A stretch of 64,000 bases of DNA, from positions 1,736,001 through 1,800,000 of the forward strand of contig NZ_VFPP01000001.1 of assembly GCF_006716745.1 (NCBI RefSeq). The letters are read 5' to 3'. Positions within the stretch are counted from its first letter, which is position 1. Every line of letters starts with the position of its first letter. The notes beneath the pieces are model-generated. The model searched no databases. It worked only from the letters and a program-made list of their open reading frames with translations, and had not been told where the DNA came from. Source of the DNA: Saccharothrix saharensis (GTDB taxonomy: Bacteria; Actinomycetota; Actinomycetes; Mycobacteriales; Pseudonocardiaceae). The translations under genes and the position numbers were made by a program. Of the stretch, positions 18,015-27,484 are shown piece after piece.

Positions 18015-18561
18015 TCAGGGCCCGACCCTCGGCGCGGTCAGCGTGACGCCCTCCTGGCGGACCTCCACCGCGTCGTCGGTGAACGTGAGCTCGCAGCTCA
18101 GGTCGACCACGCGGAACCGGCCGTCGGGCAACGGGGACAGCGGCAGCGGCGGTTGGGCCACCACGGTCGCGGGTGTGCGCGAGCAGGTGCCGCAGGGTGA
18201 TCACGGTCCGCCGCCCGCCGGTCTCCGGCACGCGCCACGACGTCAGGTACGCGTGGATGTCCTCGTCGAGGTCCAGCACTCCCTGGTCGACCAGCCGCAG
18301 CGCCCCGAACGCGGCGACGTGCTTGCTGATCGACGCGGCTTGGAAGGGCGTGCGCGGACCGGCGCCGAAGCCGCCCGCCCAGTGCCCCTCGCCGTCCCGG
18401 CGCACCGCCACGCTGACCGCCGGCACGTCGTACAGCCGCATCAGGTCGACCAGGTCCACCCGGTCCGGCGACGGGTGCCGCCACCCCGACTGCCGTTCCA
18501 GCGCGGTCAGCACCTCGGACCACTCGTCCGGTCGCGCCACGACACCACCCCCGGCGTCCAC
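18015..18561 (-). pseudogene. Serine hydrolase (beta-lactamase/class C) internally deleted
   Basis: The frame from 18561 encodes a typical N-terminus of an actinobacterial beta-lactamase-like serine hydrolase. It has YDVPAVSVAV, the catalytic SxxK as SISK (Ser77, Lys80) and TLRHLLAHT ending near 18172. Intact proteins continue with the YxN, HxG and long C-terminal parts, but here the frame breaks at once. In another frame the segment VVAQPPLPLSPLPDGRFRV runs on to a stop at 18015 and looks like the protein's own C-terminal tail. About 500 bases or more of the middle seem to be missing, together with a frame change. The product cannot be active. It lies 21 bases downstream of the M28 peptidase gene on the same strand. 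Confidence 0.75.
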
Positions 18562-18582
18562 CGTAGCGGCGGCCGGAACCGG

Positions 18583-20781
18583 TCAGAGCCGGAACGCGGC
18601 GCGCACCACCGCGCCGTCGAACGGCCGGTTCCCGGACTGGACCGGCATGGCGTCCGGCGGGCGCGGGCCGACCAGCGACGCCGCTTCGGCGGGCAGCCCC
18701 ACCCACTGGTCGGCCACCGCCACCTCCAGCGGCGCGCCGGGGTCGAGGTCGCAGGTGATCTCCCGGCTGACCGGTCCGTACAGCTCGAACGCCGAGCCGG
18801 GCAGGTCGGCCGCACCGAGGCGGCAGCCGCGCAGGCCCCGGTCGGACAGCTCCACGTGCGTCCGCCACGCCCGCCCGGTCGGCGTGACGCGGAACGTCAC
18901 GGTCCGCACCGACGCGTCGGCGGAGGTCACCAGCGTCGCGGTGGGCGCGGGCAGGGCCAGGTCGGGCGCGTCGGCCCGCATCATCGGCTGCGCGGACACC
19001 GGGTGGGCCGACGCCACCCGTTCCGGGTCCTGCCCCAGCACCCGCGAGGTCCACTCGTCGGGCTCGGGGTCGGCGGACAGCCAGCTCGACCGGCCGCCGT
19101 CGGCGTCCTGGAGGTAGATCAGCGAGTCGGGACGCGGCTCGTCCGGCGCGAAGCCGAACCGCGCGGTGCCCACCGCGAGCAACGCCACCGCGACCGCCGT
19201 GACGCCGAGCGCGGGCCACCACGAGCCCGTGGACAGCAACGGCAGCAGCAGCACGCCCGCCAGCACGCCGAAGACCACCGCCACCGCGCTCAACGGCATG
19301 CCCAGCGCCACCGCCATCGTGCCGACCAGCGGCGGGAAGATCGCCGCCGCCACCAGCGGCGGCAGGAACGCGGCCCGCGTCGTCCACAAGGCGGGCAGGC
19401 CGGCCAGCAGCGTCCACTGGAACAGGAAGCTCGCGCCCGGCACCGCCACCACGGACACCGCCAGCAGCACGGCCGTCACCACCAGCACCCCGGCGACCAC
19501 CTCGTCCACCGACCACCGCCGCGCCACGCGGGCCGCCGCGACCAGCGCCGCCAACCCCAGCACGCAGAACCCGGCCACGAACCAGCCCCGCTCGTGCGGC
19601 TCCGACAGCGCCAGGAAACCCAACCCCGGTCGCACCGCCGCCACCAGCAGCCACGCCCCGAACGACACGGCGCCCGCCACGACCACCGCGCCGACCGCCA
19701 CCCCGGCCACCGCCGCCACGCCCCGCCACCGCAGACGTCCCCGACGCGCACCCGGCACCAGCAGCGCCGCCAGGGCCGACACCGTGAGGACGGCCAGCAC
19801 CACGGCGAGCCACGTCGGGTACCGCACGAGCACGCGCGAGAACAGGTCGAAGTACACCGCGTCGCCGCCGCGCACCCGCAGGTCTCGGTCGCCCAACGCC
19901 CGCACGAGGCCCACCATCGTCTCGCCGTGGTGCTGCAGGCTGCCCCGGTCCAACCGCTCCACGTCGTCGTACGGCGAGTGGTAGTCGCGCACGTGCTCGA
20001 TGAACGCGCTGTTCAGCCCTCGTGCGCCCGCTTCCTGGAACACGGTGAAGTCGCTGTAGTTCGGCATCCGCCGGTACACCTCGTAGGCGAAGGAGTTCGC
20101 GATCGGCCTGCTGCTCGCCCCGCCGAACGCCGACACGAACGGCGCGTTGTCCGCCCCCGTCTGGAACATCCACACCGGCCCGCCGCTGCCCCGCGCCTCC
20201 CAGTTCAGCACCGCGCCGACCCCGTCGACCCCGTTGCGCCGCACGTAGGCCTGCGCGCCGAGCGTCCCGGCCTCCTCGCCGTCGGTGAACAGGAACACCA
20301 CGTCGTTGCGCACACCGCCGCCGGACGTCAACGCCCGCAGCGCCTCCAGCATCGCCGCCACCGCCGCGCCGTCGTCGGCCGCGCCCGGGCCGGTCGGCAC
20401 GGAGTCGTGGTGCGCGACCAGCAGCAACGCCTTGCCGCCGCTCACCGACGGGTCCGTGCCGCGCACGCGGGCCACGACGTTGTGGGTGGTGGCGACCCGG
20501 AGCACGCCCCGCCACGGCCGGACCACGTCGTCGGACTCCACCGCCACCTCGGCGCCGAAGCCGCGGGCGGTGTCGGCGATGTAGTCGCGGACGCGCTCGT
20601 TGTCCGCCGACCCGATCGGGTGCGGCCGTTGCGCGACGGCCCGCAGGTGCGGCTCGGCGCGGCCGGCGGCGAACTCCGCCGGCGGGGCGTCCGCCACCGG
20701 CGCGGGCGGGCGGAACGCGAGCACGGCCAGCACACCCACCACGGCGATCACCGTGAGCGGGACCAACACCCGGCGGATCAT
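18583..20781 (-). CDS. M28-family membrane metallopeptidase
   Basis: A 732-aa protein: a membrane segment at residues 5-22, an extracytoplasmic M28 aminopeptidase domain (about 40-310), about eight further helices (320-560) and a soluble C-terminal domain (570-732). The zinc ligands of M28 are visible: His124-x-Asp126 (AHHDS), Asp136/137 (GAADDGAA), Glu169/170 (DGEEAG) and a late His in VRDYHSPYDD. The layout resembles Fxna/ERMP1-like M28 proteins, in which the peptidase is tied to a polytopic membrane part. It should trim peptides at the cell surface. The start is ATG 20781. The substrate is unknown. The serine-hydrolase remnant follows downstream. Confidence 0.85.
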   Translation of the reverse strand: MIRRVLVPLTVIAVVGVLAVLAFRPPAPVADAPPAEFAAGRAEPHLRAVAQRPHPIGSADNERVRDYIADTARGFGAEVAVESDDVVRPWRGVLRVATTHNVVARVRGTDPSVSGGKALLLVAHHDSVPTGPGAADDGAAVAAMLEALRALTSGGGVRNDVVFLFTDGEEAGTLGAQAYVRRNGVDGVGAVLNWEARGSGGPVWMFQTGADNAPFVSAFGGASSRPIANSFAYEVYRRMPNYSDFTVFQEAGARGLNSAFIEHVRDYHSPYDDVERLDRGSLQHHGETMVGLVRALGDRDLRVRGGDAVYFDLFSRVLVRYPTWLAVVLAVLTVSALAALLVPGARRGRLRWRGVAAVAGVAVGAVVVAGAVSFGAWLLVAAVRPGLGFLALSEPHERGWFVAGFCVLGLAALVAAARVARRWSVDEVVAGVLVVTAVLLAVSVVAVPGASFLFQWTLLAGLPALWTTRAAFLPPLVAAAIFPPLVGTMAVALGMPLSAVAVVFGVLAGVLLLPLLSTGSWWPALGVTAVAVALLAVGTARFGFAPDEPRPDSLIYLQDADGGRSSWLSADPEPDEWTSRVLGQDPERVASAHPVSAQPMMRADAPDLALPAPTATLVTSADASVRTVTFRVTPTGRAWRTHVELSDRGLRGCRLGAADLPGSAFELYGPVSREITCDLDPGAPLEVAVADQWVGLPAEAASLVGPRPPDAMPVQSGNRPFDGAVVRAAFRL

Positions 20782-20837
20782 CGGCAGACCCTACTCCGGC
20801 GGAAACACGTTCGACAGGGCCCGGAGCGCGGCGCACC

Positions 20838-21788
20838 ATGTGCGCCATGAACGCCCTGCCCGCCGGCCTCACCGTCCGGTCACCACACCCGGACGACGCC
20901 GAACCCATCCTCGGCCTGGTGCACGCCTACACCACGGCGGTGATCGGGTTCGCCGACTACACGCTCGACGACATGCGCGACGAGCTGTCCCGCCCGGGCT
21001 TCGACCTGGCGCGCGACGCGTGGCTGGTGCTCGACGCGGCGGGCGCGCCGGTCGGGTACGCGACGGCGAACGGCAAGAGCGGCAGCGACCAGGTCGACGT
21101 CGACGTGGTGTCGGCCGACCCGGCGGTCGCGGACTGGCTGTTCACCAGGGTGCTGGACCGGGCGCGGGAGATCGGGCGCGCGGGCGGGCACGAGGAGGTG
21201 ACCGTGGACCAGGGCGTCTACCGGGACGACACGGCGTTGCGGGCCCGGGTGGCGGCCCTGGGGTTCGCGGCGGCGACCACGTTCCACCGGATGCGGATCG
21301 ACCACGTCGGCGCCGTGCCGCCGCCCGCGCCCGTGCCGGGGCTGGTGCTGCGGCAGGGCGTGCGCGAGGACGTGCGGCGGGTCGCGCACGAGGTGTGGAA
21401 CGCGTCGTTCGACGGGCACTTCGGGTTCGTGCCGAAGCCGTACGGGCAGTGGCACGCCGAGCTGGAGGCCAGGTCCACCTTCGACTGGCCGGGCCTGTGG
21501 CTGGCCGAGCTGGACGGGCGGCCCGCCGGGTTCCTGGCGTGGACCGACCAGTTCGCCGACGAGAAGTGCGGGTACGTCGGCCACCTGGGCGTGGTGCCGG
21601 AGGCGCGGGGCCGCGGCGTGGCGAAGCACCTGCTGGGGCACGCGTTCCACCTGGACGCCGCCGCCGGCCGGGTCGGCACGATCCTGCACGTCGACTCGAA
21701 CAACCCGACGCCCGCGCTGACCCTGTACGAGTCGGTGGGGATGCGGCCGGTGCTGGTCATCGACGTGTGGCGGGTCCGCGTCGCGTGA
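20838..21788 (+). CDS. GNAT N-acetyltransferase, two GNAT domains
   Basis: A 316-aa protein with a degenerate N-terminal GNAT half and a C-terminal half carrying the acetyl-CoA pyrophosphate loop VVPEARGRGVAKHLL (residues about 254-268). LHVDSNNPTPALTLYESVGMRPV, the classic final strand/helix, comes next. The tandem layout resembles mycothiol synthase and related two-domain acetyltransferases, but length and sequence do not prove that role. ATG 20838 is taken; ATG 20847 is possible. It is divergent from the M28 gene and followed by a strong hairpin. The substrate is unknown. Confidence 0.82.
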   Translation: MCAMNALPAGLTVRSPHPDDAEPILGLVHAYTTAVIGFADYTLDDMRDELSRPGFDLARDAWLVLDAAGAPVGYATANGKSGSDQVDVDVVSADPAVADWLFTRVLDRAREIGRAGGHEEVTVDQGVYRDDTALRARVAALGFAAATTFHRMRIDHVGAVPPPAPVPGLVLRQGVREDVRRVAHEVWNASFDGHFGFVPKPYGQWHAELEARSTFDWPGLWLAELDGRPAGFLAWTDQFADEKCGYVGHLGVVPEARGRGVAKHLLGHAFHLDAAAGRVGTILHVDSNNPTPALTLYESVGMRPVLVIDVWRVRVA

Positions 21789-21837
21789 GGGCCGGGCGTC
21801 GGGCCGGCCCCTCGGCCGGCTCACGACGCCGGCCCTC
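21787..21837. terminator. Bidirectional hairpin terminator
   Basis: GAGGGCCGGGCGTCG (21787-21801) pairs with CGACGCCGGCCCTC (21824-21837) with one bulged base, and an inner GGCCGG/CCGGCC stem sits in the loop. It begins just inside the acetyltransferase stop and lies between two convergent genes, so it can end both transcripts. Confidence 0.7.
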
Positions 21838-21866
21838 GTCGCGGCGGACGACCGGCTCCTCCGCCG

Positions 21867-23516
21867 TCAGGCGTTCTGCTGTCCGTCGATCATCCACTGC
21901 CCGTTGACCTTGACCAGCGTGTACAGGTGGTTCTCGGACTGCGTGGCGCCGCCCTTGAACGTGTACGACACGGTCGCCGTCACCTGCTCCGGGCCGACCG
22001 CGCGCACGTTGCTCACGCTCACCGCGCTCATCTGCCCCCACCAGCCCTGGTAGTCGGCGAAGGTCCGGGCCCGCGCGGCCTTGAAGCCGTCGGTGAGGCG
22101 GGCGTAGGCGGGTTCCAGGTTGGTCGGCAGCAGGCCGTAGTAGTCGCTCAACGCCTGGTCCGGGCCGATCTCGGCGGGCGGCTGGGTCGTGTCCTGGGTG
22201 GAGGTCGGCTCCACCGCGGCGGTCGTGGTGGTGGTCGTGGTCGGCTCGGCTTGGTCGGTGGTGGTCTGGGCGGGCGGGTCCTCGGCGGCGGACGTGGGCT
22301 GGGCGGTGGTCGCGGTGGTGGTGCCCGAACCGGCCGACGGCGAGCCGCCCTCACCACCCCGGTTGAGCAGGTACGCGACGGTCGCGATGGCGAGCAGGGC
22401 CACGACGGCGAGCGCGATCAGCGCCTTCCGGTCGCCGCGCTTCTCCTCGCCGCGCGGCGCCACGTCGGCGGGCGTCGGCGTCGGCGCCGGCTGAGGAGGC
22501 GGTGTCGGCTGGACGGGTGCCGGCTGGACGGGTGCCGGCTGGACGGGTGCCGGCTGGACGGGTGCCGGCTGGGGAGTCGGCGCGGGTTCGGCCGGTTCCG
22601 GCTCGGGCTTCGCGGCGGCCGGCGGCGGTGCGGGTTCCGGCTCGGGCACGGGGTCCAGCGGTGCGGCCAGGATCGCGGTGGGCGCGGGTTTCGGCGGCAC
22701 GGGCGGCGCGGCGCCGTCGAACCGCACGCCGCGCAGCATGTCCGCCGCCTCGGCCATGGTCGGCCGGGTCTCCGGGTTCGGATCCAGCAGGCGCATCAGC
22801 ACCGGCTCCAGCGGACCGGCGTTGCGCGGCGGCGGGAACCGGCCGTCGGCGACCCGGTGCAGCAGGGCGATCGTGTTGCCGTCCACGCCGAACGGCGGCG
22901 TGCCCTCCAGCGCCGCGTAGAGCGTCGCGCCCAGCGCGAACACGTCGGCCGGGAACTCGCCCTTGCCACCGCGCGCCACCTCCGGGGCCAGGTAGGCCGG
23001 GGTACCGACGAGCATCCCGGACGCGGTGACGGTCGCCTCGTCGGCCGCGCGCGAGGTGCCGAAGTCGGTGACCTTGACCGTGCCGAACTCGGTGACCAGC
23101 ACGTTGCCCGGCTTCACGTCCCGGTGCACCACCCCCGCCGCGTGCGCGGCGGCGAGCCCGTTCGCCAACTGCGTGCCCAGCCGGACCACCTCGTCGGCCG
23201 GCAGCGTGCCGCGTTCGGTCATCACCGTGGCCAGGCTGCGCGACGGCAGGTACTCCATGATCAGCCACGGGTGGCCGTCGTGCTCGACCACGTCGTACAG
23301 CGCGATCACGTTGGGGTGCGACAGGCGGGCCGCGATGCGCCCCTCCCGGACCGCCCGGTCGATCGACTCCTGGTCGAACCCGATGCGGGACAGCAGTTCC
23401 TTGACCGCGACGACGCGACGCAGCCGCTGGTCCTCGGCGCGCCACACCACCCCCATCCCACCCGTGCCGATCCTCTCCGTCAGCCGGTACCGGCCTGCGA
23501 TAGTGCGGTCCTCCAC
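21867..23516 (-). CDS. Membrane Ser/Thr protein kinase (PknB-like) with NTF2-like C-terminus
   Basis: A 549-aa Hanks-type kinase. The glycine loop IGTGGMGVVW, Lys in VVAVKELL, HRDVKPGNVLV catalytic loop, VTDFGTSR (DFG) and APEV are all intact. A Pro/Ala/Gln linker with four PAPVQ repeats follows, then a transmembrane helix (KALIALAVVALLAIATVAYLL). A Thr-rich external linker and a C-terminal domain of about 100 aa (LSDYYGLLPTNLEPAYARL) follow. That domain looks like an NTF2/SnoaL-like sensor fold in place of PASTA repeats. GTG 23516 is chosen because TTGGGAG stands 6 bases upstream; GTG 23540 is also open. Ligand and substrates unknown. It sits between the GNAT gene and the DUF574 remnant. Confidence 0.9.
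   Translation of the reverse strand: MEDRTIAGRYRLTERIGTGGMGVVWRAEDQRLRRVVAVKELLSRIGFDQESIDRAVREGRIAARLSHPNVIALYDVVEHDGHPWLIMEYLPSRSLATVMTERGTLPADEVVRLGTQLANGLAAAHAAGVVHRDVKPGNVLVTEFGTVKVTDFGTSRAADEATVTASGMLVGTPAYLAPEVARGGKGEFPADVFALGATLYAALEGTPPFGVDGNTIALLHRVADGRFPPPRNAGPLEPVLMRLLDPNPETRPTMAEAADMLRGVRFDGAAPPVPPKPAPTAILAAPLDPVPEPEPAPPPAAAKPEPEPAEPAPTPQPAPVQPAPVQPAPVQPAPVQPTPPPQPAPTPTPADVAPRGEEKRGDRKALIALAVVALLAIATVAYLLNRGGEGGSPSAGSGTTTATTAQPTSAAEDPPAQTTTDQAEPTTTTTTTAAVEPTSTQDTTQPPAEIGPDQALSDYYGLLPTNLEPAYARLTDGFKAARARTFADYQGWWGQMSAVSVSNVRAVGPEQVTATVSYTFKGGATQSENHLYTLVKVNGQWMIDGQQNA
22507..22566. repeat. 15-bp tandem repeats, four copies
   Basis: Four exact copies of GGCTGGACGGGTGCC lie in the kinase linker and encode PAPVQ repeats on the minus strand. 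Replication slippage could change the linker length in steps of five residues. Confidence 0.9.
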
Positions 23517-23803
23517 CCGTGCTCCCAACGTCGCGCGCACGTCCGGCGACGGGGGTACCCGATCGGGCTACCACTCGAACGTGCGTTTCAGTCGTAACAC
23601 TTCCAGTGCCCGTTTGTCCCTTCACCACGCGGGTCGATCACGCAGGTGAGCCGCGTGCCACTCCGGACACCGGACCGGGAAGTCCTCTGTGGACAGCCGA
23701 GGGCGGGGCTGCGCCGAACGGCGGCAGGCCGTTGCGCCGGAACGACCAGGGTCGGGCTGGTGGCGTCGCCGGCCAGGCCGGGCCGCCGTGGAGGAGGGAC
23801 ACC

Positions 23804-24049
23804 GTGACCGATCCCGACCGGGTGCCCGCGGACGTCGACACCGAACGCCCGTCCGCCGCGCGCGTCTACGACTACCTCCTCGGCGGCGGCTACCGGGCGG
23901 CCCTCCCCTGCGGCGGCTACGTGGCCATCTCGCACCTGACCGCCGGCCCCGACCCCAAGTTCTTCCGACCTCACGACCAGCAGCTCGCCCGGCCGCTCGG
24001 TGAGGTCGTGGGGATCGGGACGTCACAACGTCGGGTGCGGCGGCGATAG
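23804..24049 (+). pseudogene. DUF574-type SAM methyltransferase remnant
   Basis: An 81-codon frame begins with GTG at 23804 after a good GAGGAGGG ribosome-binding site. The N-terminal RPSAARVYDYLLGGG is the usual start of actinobacterial DUF574 (S-adenosyl methyltransferase) proteins. It is followed at once by GYVAISHLTAGPDP, which in intact members stands about 150 residues later near the C-terminus. The SAM-binding core is therefore deleted. The stop at 24047-24049 shares a base with the P450's possible GTG. The family identification is from memory of the conserved start and late motifs. Confidence 0.7.
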
Positions 24050-24060
24050 TGTCGGGCACC

Positions 24061-25230
24061 ATGGACTACCCGATCGCGCGTCGACCCGGGTTCGACCCGC
24101 CGGCGGAGTTCGCGTCGCTGCGGGCGCAGGCGCCGGTGTGCCCGGTGTCGTTGCGGCACGGCCAGCAGGCCCACCTCGTGACGCGGTACGACGACGTGCG
24201 GGCCGTGCTGCGCGACCACGGCCGGTTCTCGTCGGACCCGGGCACGCCGGGGTTCCCGCAGTTGCGGCCCGTGGTGGACCGCAAGGCCGCGCCGGGCAGC
24301 TTCCTGGTCACCGACCCGCCCGAGCACACCCGGTACCGGCGGATGCTGACCGGCGAGTTCACCGTGCGGCGGATGGCGGCGCTGCGCCCCGAGGTGGAGC
24401 GGATCACCCGGGAGCGGTTGGCGGCGCTGCGGTCCGGGCCCCGCCCCGCGGACCTGGTGGGCGGGTTCGCGCTGCCCGTGCCGTCGGACGTGATCTGCCT
24501 GCTGCTCGGCGTGCCGATAACGGACCAGGAGTTCTTCTCCACCCGCAGCCGCGCCCACCTGGACCGGTCGTTGTCGGCGCCACAGGTGCAGGCGGCGTTG
24601 GACGAGCTGCACGGGTACCTGGCGGACCTGATCCGGTCCCGCCGCGCCACGCCCGCGGACGACCTGATCAGCCGGTTGGTGCAGGATCCGGGGCTCAGCG
24701 ACGAGGAAGCCGTGGGGATGACCGTGCTGCTGCTCGTCGGCGGGCACGAGACCACGGCGAACTCGATCGCGCTGTCCGTGCTCGCGTTGCAGCGGGACCG
24801 GACGTGGTGGGAGGCGTTGGTCGCGTCGCCGGACCTGGTCGACGACGCGGTGGAGGAACTGCTGCGGTTCCTCAGCCCCGTGCACCATGGGGTGGTGCGG
24901 GCGGTGGCCCGTGACGCGGTGGTCGGCGGGACGGCGCTCGCGGCGGGCGAGGGCGTGATCGCGTCGCTGTTCGCCGCCAACCGCGACCCGGCCGCGTTCC
25001 CCGACCCCGACCGCCTCGACCTGCGGCGCGACGCGCGGGCGCACCTGGCGTTCGGCAGCGGGGTGCACCAGTGCATCGGGCACTCGTTGGCGCGCTTGGA
25101 GATGCGGGTGGCGCTGCGCGCGCTGGTGACCGACCTGCCGGACCTGCGCGTGGCCGTGCCGTTCGAGGAGGTCGAGTTCAAGTTCGACGCCCCGATCTAC
25201 GGGCTGCGCTCCCTGCCGGTCACCTGGTAG
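24061..25230 (+). CDS. Cytochrome P450 monooxygenase
   Basis: A 389-aa bacterial P450. It has the I-helix oxygen-activation motif LLLVGGHETTANS, ExxR as EELLR, and the haem loop FGSGVHQCIG with the axial Cys (residue 342 if counted from GTG 24049). NRDPAAFPDPDR precedes it. Length and loops fit the CYP105/107-like soluble class I enzymes that need ferredoxin and reductase partners. No such genes lie next to it. ATG 24061 is preferred because DYPIARRPGFDPP follows directly as in relatives; GTG 24049 is possible. It could be a tailoring or xenobiotic enzyme. A terminator hairpin follows. Confidence 0.93.
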   Translation: MDYPIARRPGFDPPAEFASLRAQAPVCPVSLRHGQQAHLVTRYDDVRAVLRDHGRFSSDPGTPGFPQLRPVVDRKAAPGSFLVTDPPEHTRYRRMLTGEFTVRRMAALRPEVERITRERLAALRSGPRPADLVGGFALPVPSDVICLLLGVPITDQEFFSTRSRAHLDRSLSAPQVQAALDELHGYLADLIRSRRATPADDLISRLVQDPGLSDEEAVGMTVLLLVGGHETTANSIALSVLALQRDRTWWEALVASPDLVDDAVEELLRFLSPVHHGVVRAVARDAVVGGTALAAGEGVIASLFAANRDPAAFPDPDRLDLRRDARAHLAFGSGVHQCIGHSLARLEMRVALRALVTDLPDLRVAVPFEEVEFKFDAPIYGLRSLPVTW

Positions 25231-25282
25231 GCACGTCACCGTGCCCCGGCACGTGCGGGCGCGGGGCGTGCGGTAGGAGGTC

Positions 25283-25306
25283 GGCGCCCGCCCGTGAGCG
25301 GGCGCC
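25283..25306. terminator. Hairpin terminator
   Basis: GGCGCCCGC and GCGGGCGCC form a perfect 9-bp GC stem with a 6-base loop. It lies between the P450 (+) and the isomerase (-) ends and can serve both. Confidence 0.75.
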
Positions 25307-25312
25307 GGTCGG

Positions 25313-26317
25313 TCACTCCCCCGTGCTGAACGCGGCGTCGAACGAGGCGGCGGGCGGGTCGAACAGGTGCCGCCGGATGAACCCGACCGCCTCCTCAGCC
25401 CCGCGCAGCCGGTCCATGCCGGCGTCCTCCCACTCGACCGAGATGGGCCCGGTGTAGCCGATCGCGTTCAACGCCCGGAACGACTCCTCCCACGGCACGT
25501 CGCCGTGCCCGGTGGAGACGAAGTCCCAGCCGCGGCGCGGGTCGGCCCACGCCAGGTGCGAGCCGAGCCGCCCGTTGCGGCCGTCGAAGCGCTTCTTCGT
25601 GTCCTTGCAGTCCACGTGGTAGATCCGGTCGGCGAAGTCGAGGATGAAGCCGACCGGGTCGAGGTCCTGCCACACGAAGTGCGACGGGTCCCAGTTCAGG
25701 CCGAACGCGGGCCGGTTGCCGACCGCGTCGAGCGCCTTGCGGGTCGTCCAGTAGTCGTAGGCGATCTCCGACGGGTGCACCTCGTGCGCGAACCGCACCC
25801 CGACCTCGTCGAACACGTCCAGGATCGGGTTCCAGCGGCGGGCGAAGTCGGCGTAGCCCTCGTCGATCACGGCCTGCGACACGGGCGGGAACATCGCCAC
25901 GTACTTCCAGGTCGAGGACCCGGTGAACCCGACGACGGTGTCCACGCCCAGCCGTGCCGCCGCGCGCGCGGTGTCCGCCATCTCGGCGGCGGCGCGCTGC
26001 CGCACGCCCTCCGGCTCGCCGTCGCCCCAGATCCGCGACGGCAGGATCGCCTGGTGCCGGAAGTCGATCGGGTCGTCGCACACGGCCTGACCGACCAGGT
26101 GGTTGGAGATCGTCCACACGTCCAACCCGTACTGCTTGAGCATCGCGCGCTTGGCGGGCACGTAGTCGTCGTCCGCCAACGCCTTGTCCACCTCGAAGTG
26201 GTCACCCCCGCAAGCGATCTCCAATCCGTCGTAGCCCCACCCGGAGGCCAGCCGGCACACCTCCTCGAACGGCAGGTCGGCCCACTGGCCGGTGAACAGC
26301 GTGACCGGTCGGCTCAT
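25313..26317 (-). CDS. Sugar phosphate isomerase/epimerase-like TIM-barrel protein
   Basis: A 334-aa protein of the AP endonuclease-2-like TIM-barrel family that includes IolE/IolI, xylose isomerase relatives and epimerases. Candidate metal ligands are Glu in [14 protein letters not shown], Asp/His in [12 protein letters not shown], Asp in [10 protein letters not shown] and Glu in ISVEWEDAG. It overlaps the upstream dehydrogenase gene by ATGA and is the last gene of the sugar operon with the ABC importer. Together these suggest a pathway of import, NAD-linked oxidation and isomerisation, like inositol or rare-sugar catabolism. The exact substrate is not shown. Confidence 0.83.
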   Translation of the reverse strand: MSRPVTLFTGQWADLPFEEVCRLASGWGYDGLEIACGGDHFEVDKALADDDYVPAKRAMLKQYGLDVWTISNHLVGQAVCDDPIDFRHQAILPSRIWGDGEPEGVRQRAAAEMADTARAAARLGVDTVVGFTGSSTWKYVAMFPPVSQAVIDEGYADFARRWNPILDVFDEVGVRFAHEVHPSEIAYDYWTTRKALDAVGNRPAFGLNWDPSHFVWQDLDPVGFILDFADRIYHVDCKDTKKRFDGRNGRLGSHLAWADPRRGWDFVSTGHGDVPWEESFRALNAIGYTGPISVEWEDAGMDRLRGAEEAVGFIRRHLFDPPAASFDAAFSTGE

Positions 26318-27453
26318 CGCGACTCTCCAATCGTGGTCCACGTCGACTGCTGCCCGGCACTGTCCTCCACCGCCGCCAGCACCCGTTGCACCCGCAGCCC
26401 GTCGGCGAAGCTCGGCGCCGGGTCGACACCGTCGCCGATGGCCGTCAGGAAGTCCGCTGCCTCGTGCGTGAACGTGTGCTCGTAGCCGAGCAGGTGGCCC
26501 GGCGGCCACCACGCGCCCACGTACGGGTGGTCGGCCTCGGTGACCAGGACCCGCCGGAACCCGGCCGACGGGCCGTCGTCGGCCGAGTACACCGACAGCT
26601 CGTTCATCGACTCGAAGTCGAACGCCAGGCTGCCGCGCGTGCCGTTGACCTCCAGCCGCATCGCGTTCTTGCGGCCCAGCGCGTACCGGGTCGCCTCGAA
26701 CGTGCCCAGCGCGCCGGACGAGAAGCGGGCCAGGAACACGGCCGCGTCGTCCACGGTCACCTCGCCGACCCCGTCACCGTCGGGCCGCGAGCGGACGAAC
26801 GTCTCGGTGGTGGCGCTGACCCCGGTGATCAGGTCACCGGTGACGTACTGGGCGGCGTCCACGATGTGCGCGCCCAGGTCGCCGAGCGCACCCGAACCGG
26901 CCTTCTCCTTGCGCAGCCGCCACGTCATCGGCGACGCCGGGTCGGACAGCCAGTCCTGCAGGTACACCGCGCGCACGTGCCGGACCTCGCCGATCCGGCC
27001 CTCCTCGACCAGCCTGCGGGCCAACGCGATGGCGGGCACGCGCCGGTAGTTGAACGCGACCATCGACCGGACACCGCGTGCCGCCGCCTCCTCCGCCGCC
27101 GCGGCCATCGCCTCGGCCTCGGCGACCGTGTTGGCCAGCGGCTTCTCGCACAGCACGTGCTTGCCCGCGGCGAGCGCGGCCAGCGCGATCTCGGCGTGCG
27201 TGTCGCCGGGCGTGCAGATGTCGACGAGCTGGACGTCGTCCCGGGCGACGAGCGCGCGCCAGTCGGTTTCCGCGGCGGCCCAGCCGTACTTGGTCGCGGC
27301 TTCCTTCGTGCGCACCGGGTCACGGCCGCCGAGGACGGCCAGGCGGGGCGTCAGGGGCACGTCGAAGAACCGGTGGACGCTGCGCCAGGCGTGCGAGTGC
27401 ACCGCGCCCATGAACGCGTGGCCGACCATGCCCACGCCGATCTCTTCCGTCAT
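26314..27453 (-). CDS. Gfo/Idh/MocA-family oxidoreductase
   Basis: A 379-aa NAD(P)-dependent dehydrogenase. The N-terminal Rossmann domain begins [19 protein letters not shown] (a GxGxxGxxH-like start in this family). The conserved [15 protein letters not shown] (EKP motif, Lys for catalysis) and a C-terminal alpha/beta domain with [14 protein letters not shown] (Asp and His catalytic) follow. The substrate should be a polyol or sugar carried in by the adjacent importer. It starts with ATG 27453, 31 bases after the binding-protein gene, and overlaps the isomerase gene. Confidence 0.9.
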   Translation of the reverse strand: MTEEIGVGMVGHAFMGAVHSHAWRSVHRFFDVPLTPRLAVLGGRDPVRTKEAATKYGWAAAETDWRALVARDDVQLVDICTPGDTHAEIALAALAAGKHVLCEKPLANTVAEAEAMAAAAEEAAARGVRSMVAFNYRRVPAIALARRLVEEGRIGEVRHVRAVYLQDWLSDPASPMTWRLRKEKAGSGALGDLGAHIVDAAQYVTGDLITGVSATTETFVRSRPDGDGVGEVTVDDAAVFLARFSSGALGTFEATRYALGRKNAMRLEVNGTRGSLAFDFESMNELSVYSADDGPSAGFRRVLVTEADHPYVGAWWPPGHLLGYEHTFTHEAADFLTAIGDGVDPAPSFADGLRVQRVLAAVEDSAGQQSTWTTIGESR

Positions 27454-27484
27454 CAGCAGCCTTTCGCGACAGGTGGGAACCGGG

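Noticed and set aside
17772-18200. A 142-codon gene starting in the mannonate dehydratase stop
   Set aside because: The GTGA overlap is tempting, but half of it lies on the serine-hydrolase remnant and the product resembles nothing.
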